Positions 29,152 to 38,977 of a DNA stretch of 64,000 bases are shown here, piece after piece. The translations under genes were made by a program, and so were the position numbers. The stretch's first letter is position 1; each line of letters begins with the position of its first letter. The stretch is from the NCBI GenBank assembly GCA_017883385.1, contig JADGNQ010000003.1, forward strand, positions 62,001 through 126,000. The letters run 5' to 3'. This DNA comes from Candidatus Sulfotelmatobacter sp. (lineage in GTDB: Bacteria > Acidobacteriota > Terriglobia > Terriglobales > Acidobacteriaceae). The notes beneath the pieces are model-generated. The model was not told the origin of the DNA and ran no database searches. It worked only from the letters and a program-made list of their open reading frames with translations.

Positions 29152-30081
29152 CTATTCGTCACCCCGCAGCAATATCTCGTGGAACCGCAGATAGATGTTC
29201 CCGGTCTGGGCGGCATGTCGCTTCTTCCTAAGCAAAAGACTGACGAAGTCGATCCTCTCTTCTAAGACAGCCATCAAGTCTGCGCCATCCATCAGAATTA
29301 CAACGGCTCCTCCGGAAGAGTGTGCATCAACTCCGTCCTGCGAAAAGCTGTTAATCGAGAGGAAGACGCCCAGAGTGTTCTCTAGCTTTCGGCGCACTTT
29401 GGCAGCGAATGAGTCTAGGCTAGCGGCATTGACAGGTTCTTGCTGCCATTTCGCCTCGAAAAGATAATCTGTGCCTTCAAGGGCGAAAGCTCCGTCTATC
29501 TGTTCGCCAGTGTTTCGGAAGGATGCTTTGGGGTCCAGATCGAACAACTCAAACAAGTCATACATTACCTTTTCGAGTTCGAAGCCTCGGGCCTGGAGGT
29601 TGGTAGACATAACGAGCGCCATATAGCGCTGTTTAATGTCCTCCAGTTTCAGTCGCACGGCAGCGTTCGCTTGGAGTTTCTCAGCCGCACGTTTCTGGCG
29701 CTCTGCGAGATCGTCCCGTTCCTTCTTTACTTGGTCATGCGGCTCGACCAGACGCTTCAGTTGAAGCACAGCCGTCCGGGCGCGCTCAGCCTTTTCGGCG
29801 CCACCATCAAGCTGCTCTAAATGGCCGAACGTAGTGACAGCACAGACTTCGTGGCAGAGCCGCGTGAGGTCACCGACGTGCATATCTTGGTTTCTTGTGA
29901 GGTAATCGACAAGATCTGAGACGATCTGGCGCTTGTAATTGTCCCAATTCAGGGTGCTAAGGACAGCAGCGTTCGATAAACACTGCTGAAGAAAGCTGCG
30001 AAGGTCAGCCTTGTACCAATAGACCGCACATAGCGCCTCCTTCAGCGCCACTGTGGCCGCCGGCGAGAGTCTCTTTGCCAT
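29152..30081 (-). CDS. Predicted restriction-endonuclease-like (Mrr-type PD-(D/E)XK) protein with helical N-terminal domain
   Basis: RGFELEKVMYDLFELFDLDPKASFRNTGEQIDGAFALEGTDYLFEAKWQQ: E...D...ExK arrangement; N-terminal ~120 aa plus charged coiled segment. Confidence 0.68.
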   Translation of the reverse strand: MAKRLSPAATVALKEALCAVYWYKADLRSFLQQCLSNAAVLSTLNWDNYKRQIVSDLVDYLTRNQDMHVGDLTRLCHEVCAVTTFGHLEQLDGGAEKAERARTAVLQLKRLVEPHDQVKKERDDLAERQKRAAEKLQANAAVRLKLEDIKQRYMALVMSTNLQARGFELEKVMYDLFELFDLDPKASFRNTGEQIDGAFALEGTDYLFEAKWQQEPVNAASLDSFAAKVRRKLENTLGVFLSINSFSQDGVDAHSSGGAVVILMDGADLMAVLEERIDFVSLLLRKKRHAAQTGNIYLRFHEILLRGDE

Positions 30082-30159
30082 GCGCGCCCCTCCGTACGTG
30101 AGTATAAGCGGACTCGCCGGACTAGTCTTCGGTCAAAACCTCGGAGTAAACTTTAGCGG

Positions 30160-30492
30160 TTGGAGGTCGAAACGATGGCGTCATCAAGCAATGTGATCAC
30201 GCGGGACCCCGAAGTGCTCGGCGGTGCGCCCGTTTTTCGAGGCACGCGGGTTCCTTTCCAAGGCCTACTTGACTACCTACAAGGCGGACAAACGATGGAC
30301 GAGTTCCTTGATGACTTCCCATCCGTGACCCGCGAAGCCGCAGTTGATGCCCTCGAGTACGCCAAGTCGCTAGTTGTCGACGACACTCGTCTTGTTGAGG
30401 CAGTCAATCTCGGATTGGCAGCAGCCGAGCGGCGAGACCTCATAGAGCACGAGGAAGTGGGAAAGAAGCTGAAGGAGATATTGCGCCCTTGA
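30160..30492 (+). CDS. DUF433 domain protein
   Basis: ITRDPEVLGGAPVFRGTRVPFQGLLDYLQGGQTMDEFLDDFPSVTREAAVDALEYAKSLV. Confidence 0.9.
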   Translation: MEVETMASSSNVITRDPEVLGGAPVFRGTRVPFQGLLDYLQGGQTMDEFLDDFPSVTREAAVDALEYAKSLVVDDTRLVEAVNLGLAAAERRDLIEHEEVGKKLKEILRP

Positions 30493-30549
30493 TGCGCGTG
30501 AGTTGGACCACTGCAGCTATCCTTCCAAAGTGGTAAATTCTCTTACACC

Positions 30550-32583
30550 ATGCGAAACCTGCTGATTGTACTGGCATTTCTTTCGTCTGCACTCTTCGCC
30601 GTCGCCCAATCCCAACCTCAACTCAACCTGATGCCCATGCCCGCCAACGTGCAGCCTGGCACAGGCCAACTGCCGATCACGCAATCGTTCTCCGTCGCCG
30701 TCACCGGAAGTCACGATGCTTCGCTGGACAGCGAAGTTCAACGCTTCGTGGCACAACTTTCCCGGCAAACGGGGATCCCGTTCCGTCCCAAGTCCGGCGC
30801 AGCTCCCACGCTGCAAATCCACGCCGACCACGGCCGCCAAGCCGTCCAAAAACTCGGCGAAGATGAATCCTACGAACTGACCATCGCCGACTCCGGCGCG
30901 AACCTAACCGCGCCAACGTCGCTCGGCATCCTGCGCGGCCTGCAGACATTTCTCCAGCTCGTCGAAATCGCTCCCACCGGATTCGCCGCCCCCGCCGTTA
31001 CCATCAAAGATCAGCCCCGGTTCCCCTGGCGCGGCACGCTCATCGACGTCAGCCGCCACTTCATTCCCATCGATGTCCTCAAACGCAACCTCGATGGAAT
31101 GGCCGCCGTAAAGTTGAATGTCCTGCACTGGCATCTTTCCGACGACCAGGGCTTCCGCGTCGAGAGCAAGGTATTTCCCAAGCTGACCGGGATGGGATCG
31201 GACGGCATGTTCTACACGCAGGGAGAAATCCGCGACGTGATCGCTTACGCGCATGATCGCGGCATCCGCGTGATCCCCGAGTTCGACATCCCCGGCCACA
31301 GCCGCTCGTGGTTCCTCGGATATCCCGACTTGTCCAGCGGGTCCGGCCCGTACACGCTGGAAGGCGGCGGCATCGACCCGATCATCGATGCCACGCGCGA
31401 GTCGACCTACAAGTTTCTCGAGAAGTTCATCGCCGAAATGGCCAAGCTCTTCCCCGATGCCTATTTCCACATTGGAGGCGACGAAGTCGACGGCAAGCAG
31501 TGGGACGCCAATCCGCAAATTCAGACGTTCATCCACGCTCACGGCATGAAAAACAATCAGGACCTGCAGGCCTACTTCAACCAGCGCCTGCAGAAGATCC
31601 TCGCCAAGAACCACAAAACGATGGTCGGCTGGGACGAAATCCTGCACCCTGATTTGCCGAAGACAATCATCGTGCAGTCGTGGCGCGGGCAGCAATCGCT
31701 GGCGGCGGCGGCGAAACAGGGCTATAGCGGCCTACTTTCGTTCGGATACTACCTCGACCTGATGTGGCCGGCGGCGCGTCACTATGCCATCGACCCCATG
31801 AGTGACGCAGCCGCAACTCTGACTCCGGAAGAGAAGCGCCTCGTCCTCGGCGGCGAGTCTTGCCAGTGGGCGGAGTGGCTCACTCCCGAAAACATCGATT
31901 CACACATCTGGCCGCGCAATGCGGTAGTGGCCGAGCGCCTGTGGTCTCCGCAGCAGGTCACAGACGTCGCCTCAATGTACACGCGGATGAACGCCGTGAG
32001 CCTCGACCTCGAATTTCTGGGCCTGACTCACCGCTCCGCGCGCATGCACATGCTGCATCGCATGGCAGGGAATGCCGATATTACGCCGCTCCGCCTGCTC
32101 GCCGATGTTGTCGAACCGGTCAAGGATTACAACCGCTGGAGCGACGCGAAAGGGCCCATCGACTTCCACGCCCCCCTCACGCGCATGATCGATGCTGTCT
32201 ATCCAGAGAGCGACACGGCACGGCATTTCAGCGATCTTGTGAAGACTTACGTTCAGAGCGGCTACAAAGACCAGGCCGCCGAAGCGCAGATTCGCATGTG
32301 GCTCGCCTCTTGGCGGGACAACGATGCCAGACTGCATCCGTTGCTCGACCAAACGTTTCTTCTTCAGGAAGACGCGCCTGTATCCCAGGATCTTTCCGCG
32401 CTCGGTGCTGCCGGTCTGCAGGCACTCGACTATCTCGATAAAGCCCAGCCTGCGCCGGATTCATGGAAGACGCAGCAACTTGCCTTGATCGAGCAAGCCA
32501 AGAAGCCGAAGGCCGACCTGCTTCTCATGGTAGTCGCGCCGGTGCAGCAGTTGGTCGAAGCCAGCGCGGCGCAGCACAACTGA
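30550..32583 (+). CDS. Secreted beta-N-acetylhexosaminidase (GH20)
   Basis: PRFPWRGTLIDVSRHFIPIDVLKRNLDGMAAVKLNVLHWHLSDDQGFRVESKVFP...HIGGDEVDGKQWDANPQIQ...MVGWDEILHPDLPKTIIVQSWRG. Confidence 0.95.
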   Translation: MRNLLIVLAFLSSALFAVAQSQPQLNLMPMPANVQPGTGQLPITQSFSVAVTGSHDASLDSEVQRFVAQLSRQTGIPFRPKSGAAPTLQIHADHGRQAVQKLGEDESYELTIADSGANLTAPTSLGILRGLQTFLQLVEIAPTGFAAPAVTIKDQPRFPWRGTLIDVSRHFIPIDVLKRNLDGMAAVKLNVLHWHLSDDQGFRVESKVFPKLTGMGSDGMFYTQGEIRDVIAYAHDRGIRVIPEFDIPGHSRSWFLGYPDLSSGSGPYTLEGGGIDPIIDATRESTYKFLEKFIAEMAKLFPDAYFHIGGDEVDGKQWDANPQIQTFIHAHGMKNNQDLQAYFNQRLQKILAKNHKTMVGWDEILHPDLPKTIIVQSWRGQQSLAAAAKQGYSGLLSFGYYLDLMWPAARHYAIDPMSDAAATLTPEEKRLVLGGESCQWAEWLTPENIDSHIWPRNAVVAERLWSPQQVTDVASMYTRMNAVSLDLEFLGLTHRSARMHMLHRMAGNADITPLRLLADVVEPVKDYNRWSDAKGPIDFHAPLTRMIDAVYPESDTARHFSDLVKTYVQSGYKDQAAEAQIRMWLASWRDNDARLHPLLDQTFLLQEDAPVSQDLSALGAAGLQALDYLDKAQPAPDSWKTQQLALIEQAKKPKADLLLMVVAPVQQLVEASAAQHN

Positions 32584-32795
32584 GTCTCACGACAACCGCG
32601 GCTGCCCGGGATCAGGGAACCCGGGTCCACTGTTCGATGTAAAGTTCGTCCCGAAGGGGTCAGTCGCGGTGCCGGAGTCGATCGCGATCTCAAAGATGTA
32701 GGTGAGTTACTCGACAAACAAATCAGCCCTGGCGAGTCGCGCTTCCGTCCAATCGCAAGCGCCATCTCGCCAGAGCATGATTTTCGATCAGCCTC

Positions 32796-34025
32796 TTACG
32801 GTGTGAACTTGTAGATTGCTCCGTCGTTGCTGCTGCCCCCGTGGACGGTCGCACCATAGAAGTTTCCCGCCAGGTCGGAGACCATTCCGTTGTAGGCAAA
32901 GCCTGGGTTCGGAGCGCCCGGGAAGCGATAGGCAACACTCTCCGTCCACTTGCCGTCCGCTCCCCGCACCATTCTGAAGATGACGCCGCAGCTACAGCTC
33001 GCCGAGCCTCCGTCGCTGGTGGTCCCGTACAGATTCCCTGCCGCATCCGAAACCAGGCTGCTGATTGGGCTGGCTCCGTCCGAACCTCCTTTGAAGCTGT
33101 AGAGCACCCTCTCGGTCCAAACTCCATTGTGGTGCGTGAGCCTGTAGACCGTGCCCAAGTCGTTGGCTCCGGCGTAGTAAGTGGTTCCGTACAGAACCCC
33201 GTGTTTGTCGATAACCAAGCCGCCATAGGGCGATGCCCCATCCGGCGAATCCTTGAAGGCGTAGAGAGTCGTGAATTGCCACTGGCCATTCACGGGAGAG
33301 ATTTCGTACACCGTGCCGAATCCGTTCACGCCGCCCACCGTGCACACGCCGAAGAGATTTCCCGCAGGGCTCACGAGAAGCCGGCCGGCGGATCCCCCAG
33401 CACCATCCACCCCGCCCGTGAAGGTGTGCAGCACGCTAAAGGTCCAACCCCCACTCCCGTCCGGCCTCAGTTGGTACACAACGCCCACTCCGTTTGCCCC
33501 GCCAGTGGGAGTCGTGCCATAGAGATTGCCGTGCTTGTCGAAGGCGACCGGACTGCCGACTCCCGACCCATCGTCGCCTGTAAAGGTGTGAATCACACTT
33601 TGGGTCCAGGTTCCGCCCACGTTCGCCAGCATGAAAACCACACCACACCCACCCTCGCACGATCCCCCGCCGCCCGTGACTGCCGTCCCGTAAAGATTGC
33701 CCTGCGCGTCGAGCGTGACGCCCTTGTACGGCTCTCCTCCATCCGCTCCGCCGGTGAAGTTGTACAGCACGGTGTGGACACCCGCGGGCGTGACTTGGAA
33801 GACCGTGCCACCCCCGAAGGTTCCGCCCTGCACCGAAGTGCCGTAGAGATTGCCCACGCCGTCGGCCGCCAATTCAGTGTCGGTGTACTCGCCGTCGCCG
33901 TTGCCGGCGAAGCTGTACGTCACCTTGGTTGTGCTTGCCGCCCAGGCGGCCGTTGCCAGCAACGCGGCTGCCGCACCCATGGCCAGAATGCTGTTTGCAG
34001 AACGCAAGACTCTCGTGCTCCCCAT
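32796..34025 (-). CDS. Secreted protein with GloVer-type tandem repeats
   Basis: Repeated LYGTxxxGGxxxxGTVFxxTPxG...W..xVLYxFxGGxDGxxP. Confidence 0.85.
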   Translation of the reverse strand: MGSTRVLRSANSILAMGAAAALLATAAWAASTTKVTYSFAGNGDGEYTDTELAADGVGNLYGTSVQGGTFGGGTVFQVTPAGVHTVLYNFTGGADGGEPYKGVTLDAQGNLYGTAVTGGGGSCEGGCGVVFMLANVGGTWTQSVIHTFTGDDGSGVGSPVAFDKHGNLYGTTPTGGANGVGVVYQLRPDGSGGWTFSVLHTFTGGVDGAGGSAGRLLVSPAGNLFGVCTVGGVNGFGTVYEISPVNGQWQFTTLYAFKDSPDGASPYGGLVIDKHGVLYGTTYYAGANDLGTVYRLTHHNGVWTERVLYSFKGGSDGASPISSLVSDAAGNLYGTTSDGGSASCSCGVIFRMVRGADGKWTESVAYRFPGAPNPGFAYNGMVSDLAGNFYGATVHGGSSNDGAIYKFTP

Positions 34026-34240
34026 AGCCCCTCCACAAAAAAGATCCCGTTGGATTGAAAACAGGCTACGTCACCGGTAGCGGGCTATCACTGTACCACC
34101 GAAATCCCGCGAACGCACGTCGTTGACCTCGGGGTCGATCCCCTGGGCCGTGCAAATGGCGGCATGATATTCTATTAACTCCAGCTGCGCACCGTCTTGG
34201 CGGAATTCCCCGCAGTTCCTGAAGAAGTTACAAAGAAGCC

Positions 34241-35875
34241 ATGCTTTCAGTCACCAATGTGTCCATGCGCTACGGCGCCAAAGTACTGTTCGACGAAGTC
34301 TCCACGGCGTTTACGCCGGGTAAGCGCTATGGCCTGACCGGGCCCAACGGCGCCGGCAAATCGACATTCATGAACCTGCTCAGCGGCGAACTCGAGCCGC
34401 AAAAGGGCACGGTCGTCCGTCCCCGCAAGCTGGGCGTATTAAGCCAGGACCAGTTTGCCTTCGACGCCCATTCCGCGATCGACACCGTCATCATGGGCAA
34501 CAAGCGCCTATGGGCGGCCATGCAGGAACGCGACGCCATCTACGAAAAGCCCGAGATTACTGACGCCGATGGCATGAAGCTCGGCGAACTCGAAGGCATT
34601 GTCGGCGAAGAAGACGGCTACACCGCCGAGAGCGACGCCTCCATCCTGCTGCAAGGCCTCGACATTCCCGACGAGCTGCACACGCGCAAGATGGGCGAGC
34701 TACAGGGCGGACAGAAAGTCCGCGTCCTTCTGGCCCAGGCCCTGTTCGGGCATCCCCAGGCTCTGCTCCTCGACGAGCCCACGAACCACCTCGACTTGGA
34801 TTCGATCCACTGGTTGCAGGGATTTCTGAACGTCTACGACGGCGTCGTCATCGCGATCTCGCACGATCGCCACTTCCTCAACAGCATCTGCACCCACATC
34901 GCCGACATTGACTACGAGACCATCATCACTTACACCGGCAGCTACGACGACATGGTTGTGGCCAAAACGCAGGTCCGGTCGCAGATCGAGTCCCAGAACG
35001 CGCAGCGCGAAAAGAAGATCTCGCAGTTGAACGAGTTCATCGCGCGTTTCGCCGCCGGCACCCGGTCGAGCCAGGTGCAGTCGCGGCGCAAAGAAGTCGA
35101 ACGCCTGCAGGTGACCGAGCTGGCCAGGTCCAACATCCAGCGCCCGTTCATCAAATTCGAGCAAAAACGCCCGTCGGGCAAGCACATTCTGGAAGTCGAG
35201 CATCTAGGCAAGGCGTACGGCGAGAAGCAGGTCATTCACGATTTCACCGCCAGCATCATTCGCGGCGAAAGAATCGCGCTCATGGGGCGTAACGGTGCAG
35301 GGAAGACTACGCTGCTCAACGCGCTGCTGGCAAATTCTCCGACGACGCCCGAAGCCGAACTGCGCAAGACCAGTGGCTATGACGGTACCTTCGTCGACTC
35401 CGGGAAGGTCATCTGGGGACACGAAGCATCGATTGGCTACTTCGCGCAGGATCACCGCAGCCTGATCGCCGGTGGCATGACTGCGATCGACTGGCTGCAT
35501 CAATGGGACGGCGCCGCCGTCAACGAGGAACTGCGCGGAATCCTCGGGCAAATGCTGTTTGCCCGCGAAGAAGCGACCAAGTCCACCAGCGTCCTCTCCG
35601 GCGGCGAAGCGGCGCGCCTCCTCTTCTGTAAGCTGATGCTCCAGAAGCCGAACGTGCTCGTGCTGGACGAGCCTACGAACCATCTGGACCTCGAATCCAT
35701 CAACGCGCTGAACATCGCCTTGCAGCGTTATCACGGGACAGTTTTCCTCGTCACCCATGATCACGATCTGATTGACGAAGTCGCCACGCGCATCTGGCAC
35801 TTCGAAAGCGACCACAAAATTACAGACTTCAAGGGCACCTACGAGGACTACCAGGCGGCTGTGGTCGCGGTCTAG
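34241..35875 (+). CDS. ABC-F family ATPase
   Basis: Two Walker A (GPNGAGKST, GRNGAGKTT), two signature/Walker B regions (GGQKVRVLLAQALFGHPQALLLDEPTNHLD; SGGEAARLLFCKLMLQKPNVLVLDEPTNHLD), no TM. Confidence 0.95.
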   Translation: MLSVTNVSMRYGAKVLFDEVSTAFTPGKRYGLTGPNGAGKSTFMNLLSGELEPQKGTVVRPRKLGVLSQDQFAFDAHSAIDTVIMGNKRLWAAMQERDAIYEKPEITDADGMKLGELEGIVGEEDGYTAESDASILLQGLDIPDELHTRKMGELQGGQKVRVLLAQALFGHPQALLLDEPTNHLDLDSIHWLQGFLNVYDGVVIAISHDRHFLNSICTHIADIDYETIITYTGSYDDMVVAKTQVRSQIESQNAQREKKISQLNEFIARFAAGTRSSQVQSRRKEVERLQVTELARSNIQRPFIKFEQKRPSGKHILEVEHLGKAYGEKQVIHDFTASIIRGERIALMGRNGAGKTTLLNALLANSPTTPEAELRKTSGYDGTFVDSGKVIWGHEASIGYFAQDHRSLIAGGMTAIDWLHQWDGAAVNEELRGILGQMLFAREEATKSTSVLSGGEAARLLFCKLMLQKPNVLVLDEPTNHLDLESINALNIALQRYHGTVFLVTHDHDLIDEVATRIWHFESDHKITDFKGTYEDYQAAVVAV

Positions 35876-36049
35876 GTTCCGGCGAGAGCGAGACGAATGC
35901 CGGGATGATGCCGAAGAGCGCATTGCACCATTCCCGCTGCATGTGAATCAGCCAGGTTCTCCACAGGTTTCCACACCATTTGCAGTTGCGTTTGTTGACG
36001 CAAGTTCACGATAATAGATCCGGACGCTCTTGCGCGTGCCGCGGGAGCG

Positions 36050-36952
36050 TTGTGTGTTGCCGTGTACAGTCGAATTGACTTACTGAGGATCCTCCACATT
36101 ACGCCGCGCCAGTTGGCCAACTGGGAGCGGAACGGCCTGGTAACGTCCGCGGAAGCCTATTCCTTTTCCGGTCTGCTGGAAATCAAGAAGGTTCGTGATC
36201 TGCGCGCCATGAGCGTGCGTCCGGCAGTGATTCGCCAGTCGCTCGAAGCCATGCGCAAGCAGGCGTCCGGCGTCGAGAAGCCGTTGCTCGAAGCCGGTGC
36301 GTGGTCCACTGCGAAGCACCGTGTGGCGTTCCGCCACGATGGTAGACTGCTGGAGCCGATCGCCGGCCAGTTCCTCATGGATTTTTCCGAGCGCGAAAAA
36401 GTCGTGACCAGCACGCCTGTGCCAAAGGCCGAGATTAGTCCGCGCGAGAATGAGGTTACAGCGTGGTTCGCCCGCGGTATCGCACTGGAAGAAGATCCCG
36501 GAACGCAGGCCGAGGCCATCGCCGCGTACCACAAAGTGCTCGAGATCGAATCCACCCACGCCGCCGCTCACATCAATCTGGGCACGCTCTATTACAACCG
36601 CCAGGACTTTGGCCTCGCCGAAAAGCATTATCGCCACGCCATCGAAGCCGACCCGCGTTACGCCCTCGCCTACTTCGATCTGGGCAATGTGCTCGACGAA
36701 ACAGGCCGCGTGATGGACGCGATTCAGACCTACAAGACCGCATTGCAACTGGCTCCAACCTACGCCGACGCTCACTACAATCTGGCGCTGGCCTACGAAA
36801 AGCTCCGGGAACCGCGCAAGGCGCTCAAACACTGGCAGGCCTACGTCAAGCTCGACACCTCAGGCCCCTGGTCAGTGCATGCCCGCAGCCAGATCAAGCG
36901 CATCCTGCAGGCCGACGGTCTCCGACTGGTCCACGGCGCAAACCGCGGTTGA
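36050..36952 (+). CDS. MerR-like HTH fused to TPR repeats
   Basis: YSRIDLLRILHITPRQLANWERNGLV...YSFSGLLEIKKVRDLRAM; TPRs AAHINLGTLYYNRQDFGLAEKHYRHAIEADPRYALAYFDLGNVLDETGR. Confidence 0.8.
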   Translation: MCVAVYSRIDLLRILHITPRQLANWERNGLVTSAEAYSFSGLLEIKKVRDLRAMSVRPAVIRQSLEAMRKQASGVEKPLLEAGAWSTAKHRVAFRHDGRLLEPIAGQFLMDFSEREKVVTSTPVPKAEISPRENEVTAWFARGIALEEDPGTQAEAIAAYHKVLEIESTHAAAHINLGTLYYNRQDFGLAEKHYRHAIEADPRYALAYFDLGNVLDETGRVMDAIQTYKTALQLAPTYADAHYNLALAYEKLREPRKALKHWQAYVKLDTSGPWSVHARSQIKRILQADGLRLVHGANRG

Positions 36953-37077
36953 ATCTGTCTTGTTTCCCTTCGTGCCCCTTCGTGTCCTTAGTGGTTGAAG
37001 CTTCTGCCTTTGCTCTTCGCTGCGATTCAAAGTGCTAAAATCCAGAGTTTGCCCATTCCTTCCTGGAAGGTGACCCC

Positions 37078-38253
37078 ATGCCTGAAACGGTTCTGCAGGC
37101 TACTGTTCCCGCTCCTCTCACCACCCTTACCGAAGACGAAATCCTCTTCCGCGACAACATCCGCCAGTTCGCTGACGAAAAGATCCGTCCGCTGGTGAAG
37201 GAGATGGACGAAAAAGGCGTCTTCGACAAAGACCTCATCCACGACTTTTTCCAACTCGGCCTGATGGGCATCGAGATTCCCGAGCAGTACGGCGGAGGCG
37301 GGGCCAAGTTCTTCGAAGCAATCCTCGCCGTCGAAGAACTCTCTCGCGTGGACGCTTCTTCCGGCGTCATCGTCGACGTGCAAAACACACTGGTCAACAA
37401 CGCCCTGCTGCGCTGGGGCAATGAGGAGCAGAAGAAGCGCTTCCTGCCGAAGATGGCCACCGAGACCGTGGGCGCCTACGCCCTCAGCGAAGCTGGTTCC
37501 GGCTCCGACGCTTTTGCTCTGCAGACGCGCGCCATGCTCAAAGGCACCGACTACGTACTTAACGGTCGCAAGCTCTGGATTACGAACGGCAAAGAGGCAG
37601 GATTGTTCGTGCTCTTCGCCACACTCGATCCCAGCGCCGGATACAAAGGCATCACCGCATTCCTGGTCGACAAGAACTTCCCGGGATTCACTGTCGGGAA
37701 GAAAGAAGATAAACTCGGCATCCGCGCGTCATCGACCTGCGAACTGATCCTGGAAGACTGCCGCGTGCCCAAGGAGAATGTGCTGGGCGAGCCCGGCAAG
37801 GGCTACAAGATCGCCATCGAAACGCTGAACGAGGGCCGCATCGGCATCGGCGCGCAAATGATTGGCCTGGCCCGCGGCGCCTTCGAGTTTGCCTGTAAAT
37901 ACGCCGTCGAGCGTAAGCAGTTCGGCAAAGCCATCGCCGAGTTCCAGGGTATCCAGTTCCAGATCGCACAAATGGCCACTGAGATCGAAGCCGCACGGCT
38001 CATGGTCTACAACTGCGCGCGCATGAAGGACGCTGGCGTGAACTTCGTCAAAGAAGCCGCCATGACCAAGCTCTTCGCGTCCCAGGTCGCCGACCGCGTA
38101 ACCTCGCTGGCCATTGAGATCTATGGCGGCTACGGATTCACCAAGGACTATCCCGTCGAGAAATACTGGCGCGATGCGAAGATCGGCAAGATCTACGAAG
38201 GCACGTCCAACATGCAGCTGGCCACCATCGCCAAGCTGATCCTCGGCAAGTAG
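37078..38253 (+). CDS. Acyl-CoA dehydrogenase
   Basis: AYALSEAGSGSDAFALQTRA; GRKLWITNGKEAGLFVLFATLD; IAQMATEIEAARLMVYNCA; EIYGGYGFTKDYPVEKYWRDAKIGKIYEGTSNMQLATIAK. Confidence 0.96.
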   Translation: MPETVLQATVPAPLTTLTEDEILFRDNIRQFADEKIRPLVKEMDEKGVFDKDLIHDFFQLGLMGIEIPEQYGGGGAKFFEAILAVEELSRVDASSGVIVDVQNTLVNNALLRWGNEEQKKRFLPKMATETVGAYALSEAGSGSDAFALQTRAMLKGTDYVLNGRKLWITNGKEAGLFVLFATLDPSAGYKGITAFLVDKNFPGFTVGKKEDKLGIRASSTCELILEDCRVPKENVLGEPGKGYKIAIETLNEGRIGIGAQMIGLARGAFEFACKYAVERKQFGKAIAEFQGIQFQIAQMATEIEAARLMVYNCARMKDAGVNFVKEAAMTKLFASQVADRVTSLAIEIYGGYGFTKDYPVEKYWRDAKIGKIYEGTSNMQLATIAKLILGK

Positions 38254-38295
38254 AGCACTTGGCAGATTGAGGTGTCTGCCGTCGTGGGGGCAACC

Positions 38296-38682
38296 CTACT
38301 GCGAATCGAACTTCAGTTCGATCAATTCCGCCGACTCGGCGCTGGCCGGGGCAAACTTCCACTTATATACGGCATCTTGAGCCGCCTGGATAAGCAAAGG
38401 GCTGCCACCCATGGGCCGGACGGACTTCACTGTTCCGTCCGGTGCCACCGTCGCGATCACCTTCACGGTACCCCCAAGGTTCATCTTCTTCGCGATATCT
38501 GGATAAGAGGGTGCCGTCTTCCGGACGACCCGCCGCCCTTCCGAATGCCCGTCTGCAGACGATGATTGGCTCTGCGCCATTCCCACCGGCACAAAGCAGC
38601 ATGAGAGGAACAAGAACAGAACCAGAAGGTGCCGTACCCGCATGTTTGGAGGTCCCTGAGAAGAAAGTAGATTGTGGTCCAA
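38296..38682 (-). CDS. TonB C-terminal domain (energy transducer TonB-like) protein
   Basis: RVVRKTAPSYPDIAKKMNLGGTVKVIATVAPDGTVKSVRPMGGSPLLIQAAQDAVYKWKFAPA. Confidence 0.9.
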   Translation of the reverse strand: MDHNLLSSQGPPNMRVRHLLVLFLFLSCCFVPVGMAQSQSSSADGHSEGRRVVRKTAPSYPDIAKKMNLGGTVKVIATVAPDGTVKSVRPMGGSPLLIQAAQDAVYKWKFAPASAESAELIELKFDSQ

Positions 38683-38977
38683 TTAGTCCCGAAGACGATG
38701 TTAGGAGTTTCTAACCTCTCCCGAAAAGTAACCGAGGTAATCTCGACGGCAACGTTTCCGGAGAGATAGCTGAATCGCTCCCGGAAGACGTCGCCCCCAA
38801 TCTCTGAAGCAGCGCGCAAGCCGCGCCAGACAGGCGTTTTGCCCGGTCGGAGGTGACGGTAGAAAACCAAACCCACTTGCTCATTATGTGCAGCGAGTTG
38901 CACTTCTGCCTTTCGTCCCTCTCCGGCAGAAAGCGACTAACTATTTTGATATCATATAGTTAACTCGAATTCTGCTA

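Noticed and set aside
30493-30537. Toxin partner for the DUF433 gene
   Set aside because: Only a 14-codon ORF follows (MRVSWTTAAILPKW); no PIN-like/DUF5615 partner is recognisable.
32841-34058. 405-aa plus-strand ORF
   Set aside because: Antisense to the GloVer-repeat protein; composition is typical of spurious antisense ORFs in high-GC DNA and lacks recognisable motifs.
35959-35983. ttctccacaggtttccacacc resembles DnaA boxes
   Set aside because: Only two near-matches, no dnaA/dnaN or AT-rich unwinding region nearby; probably chance or an unrelated operator.
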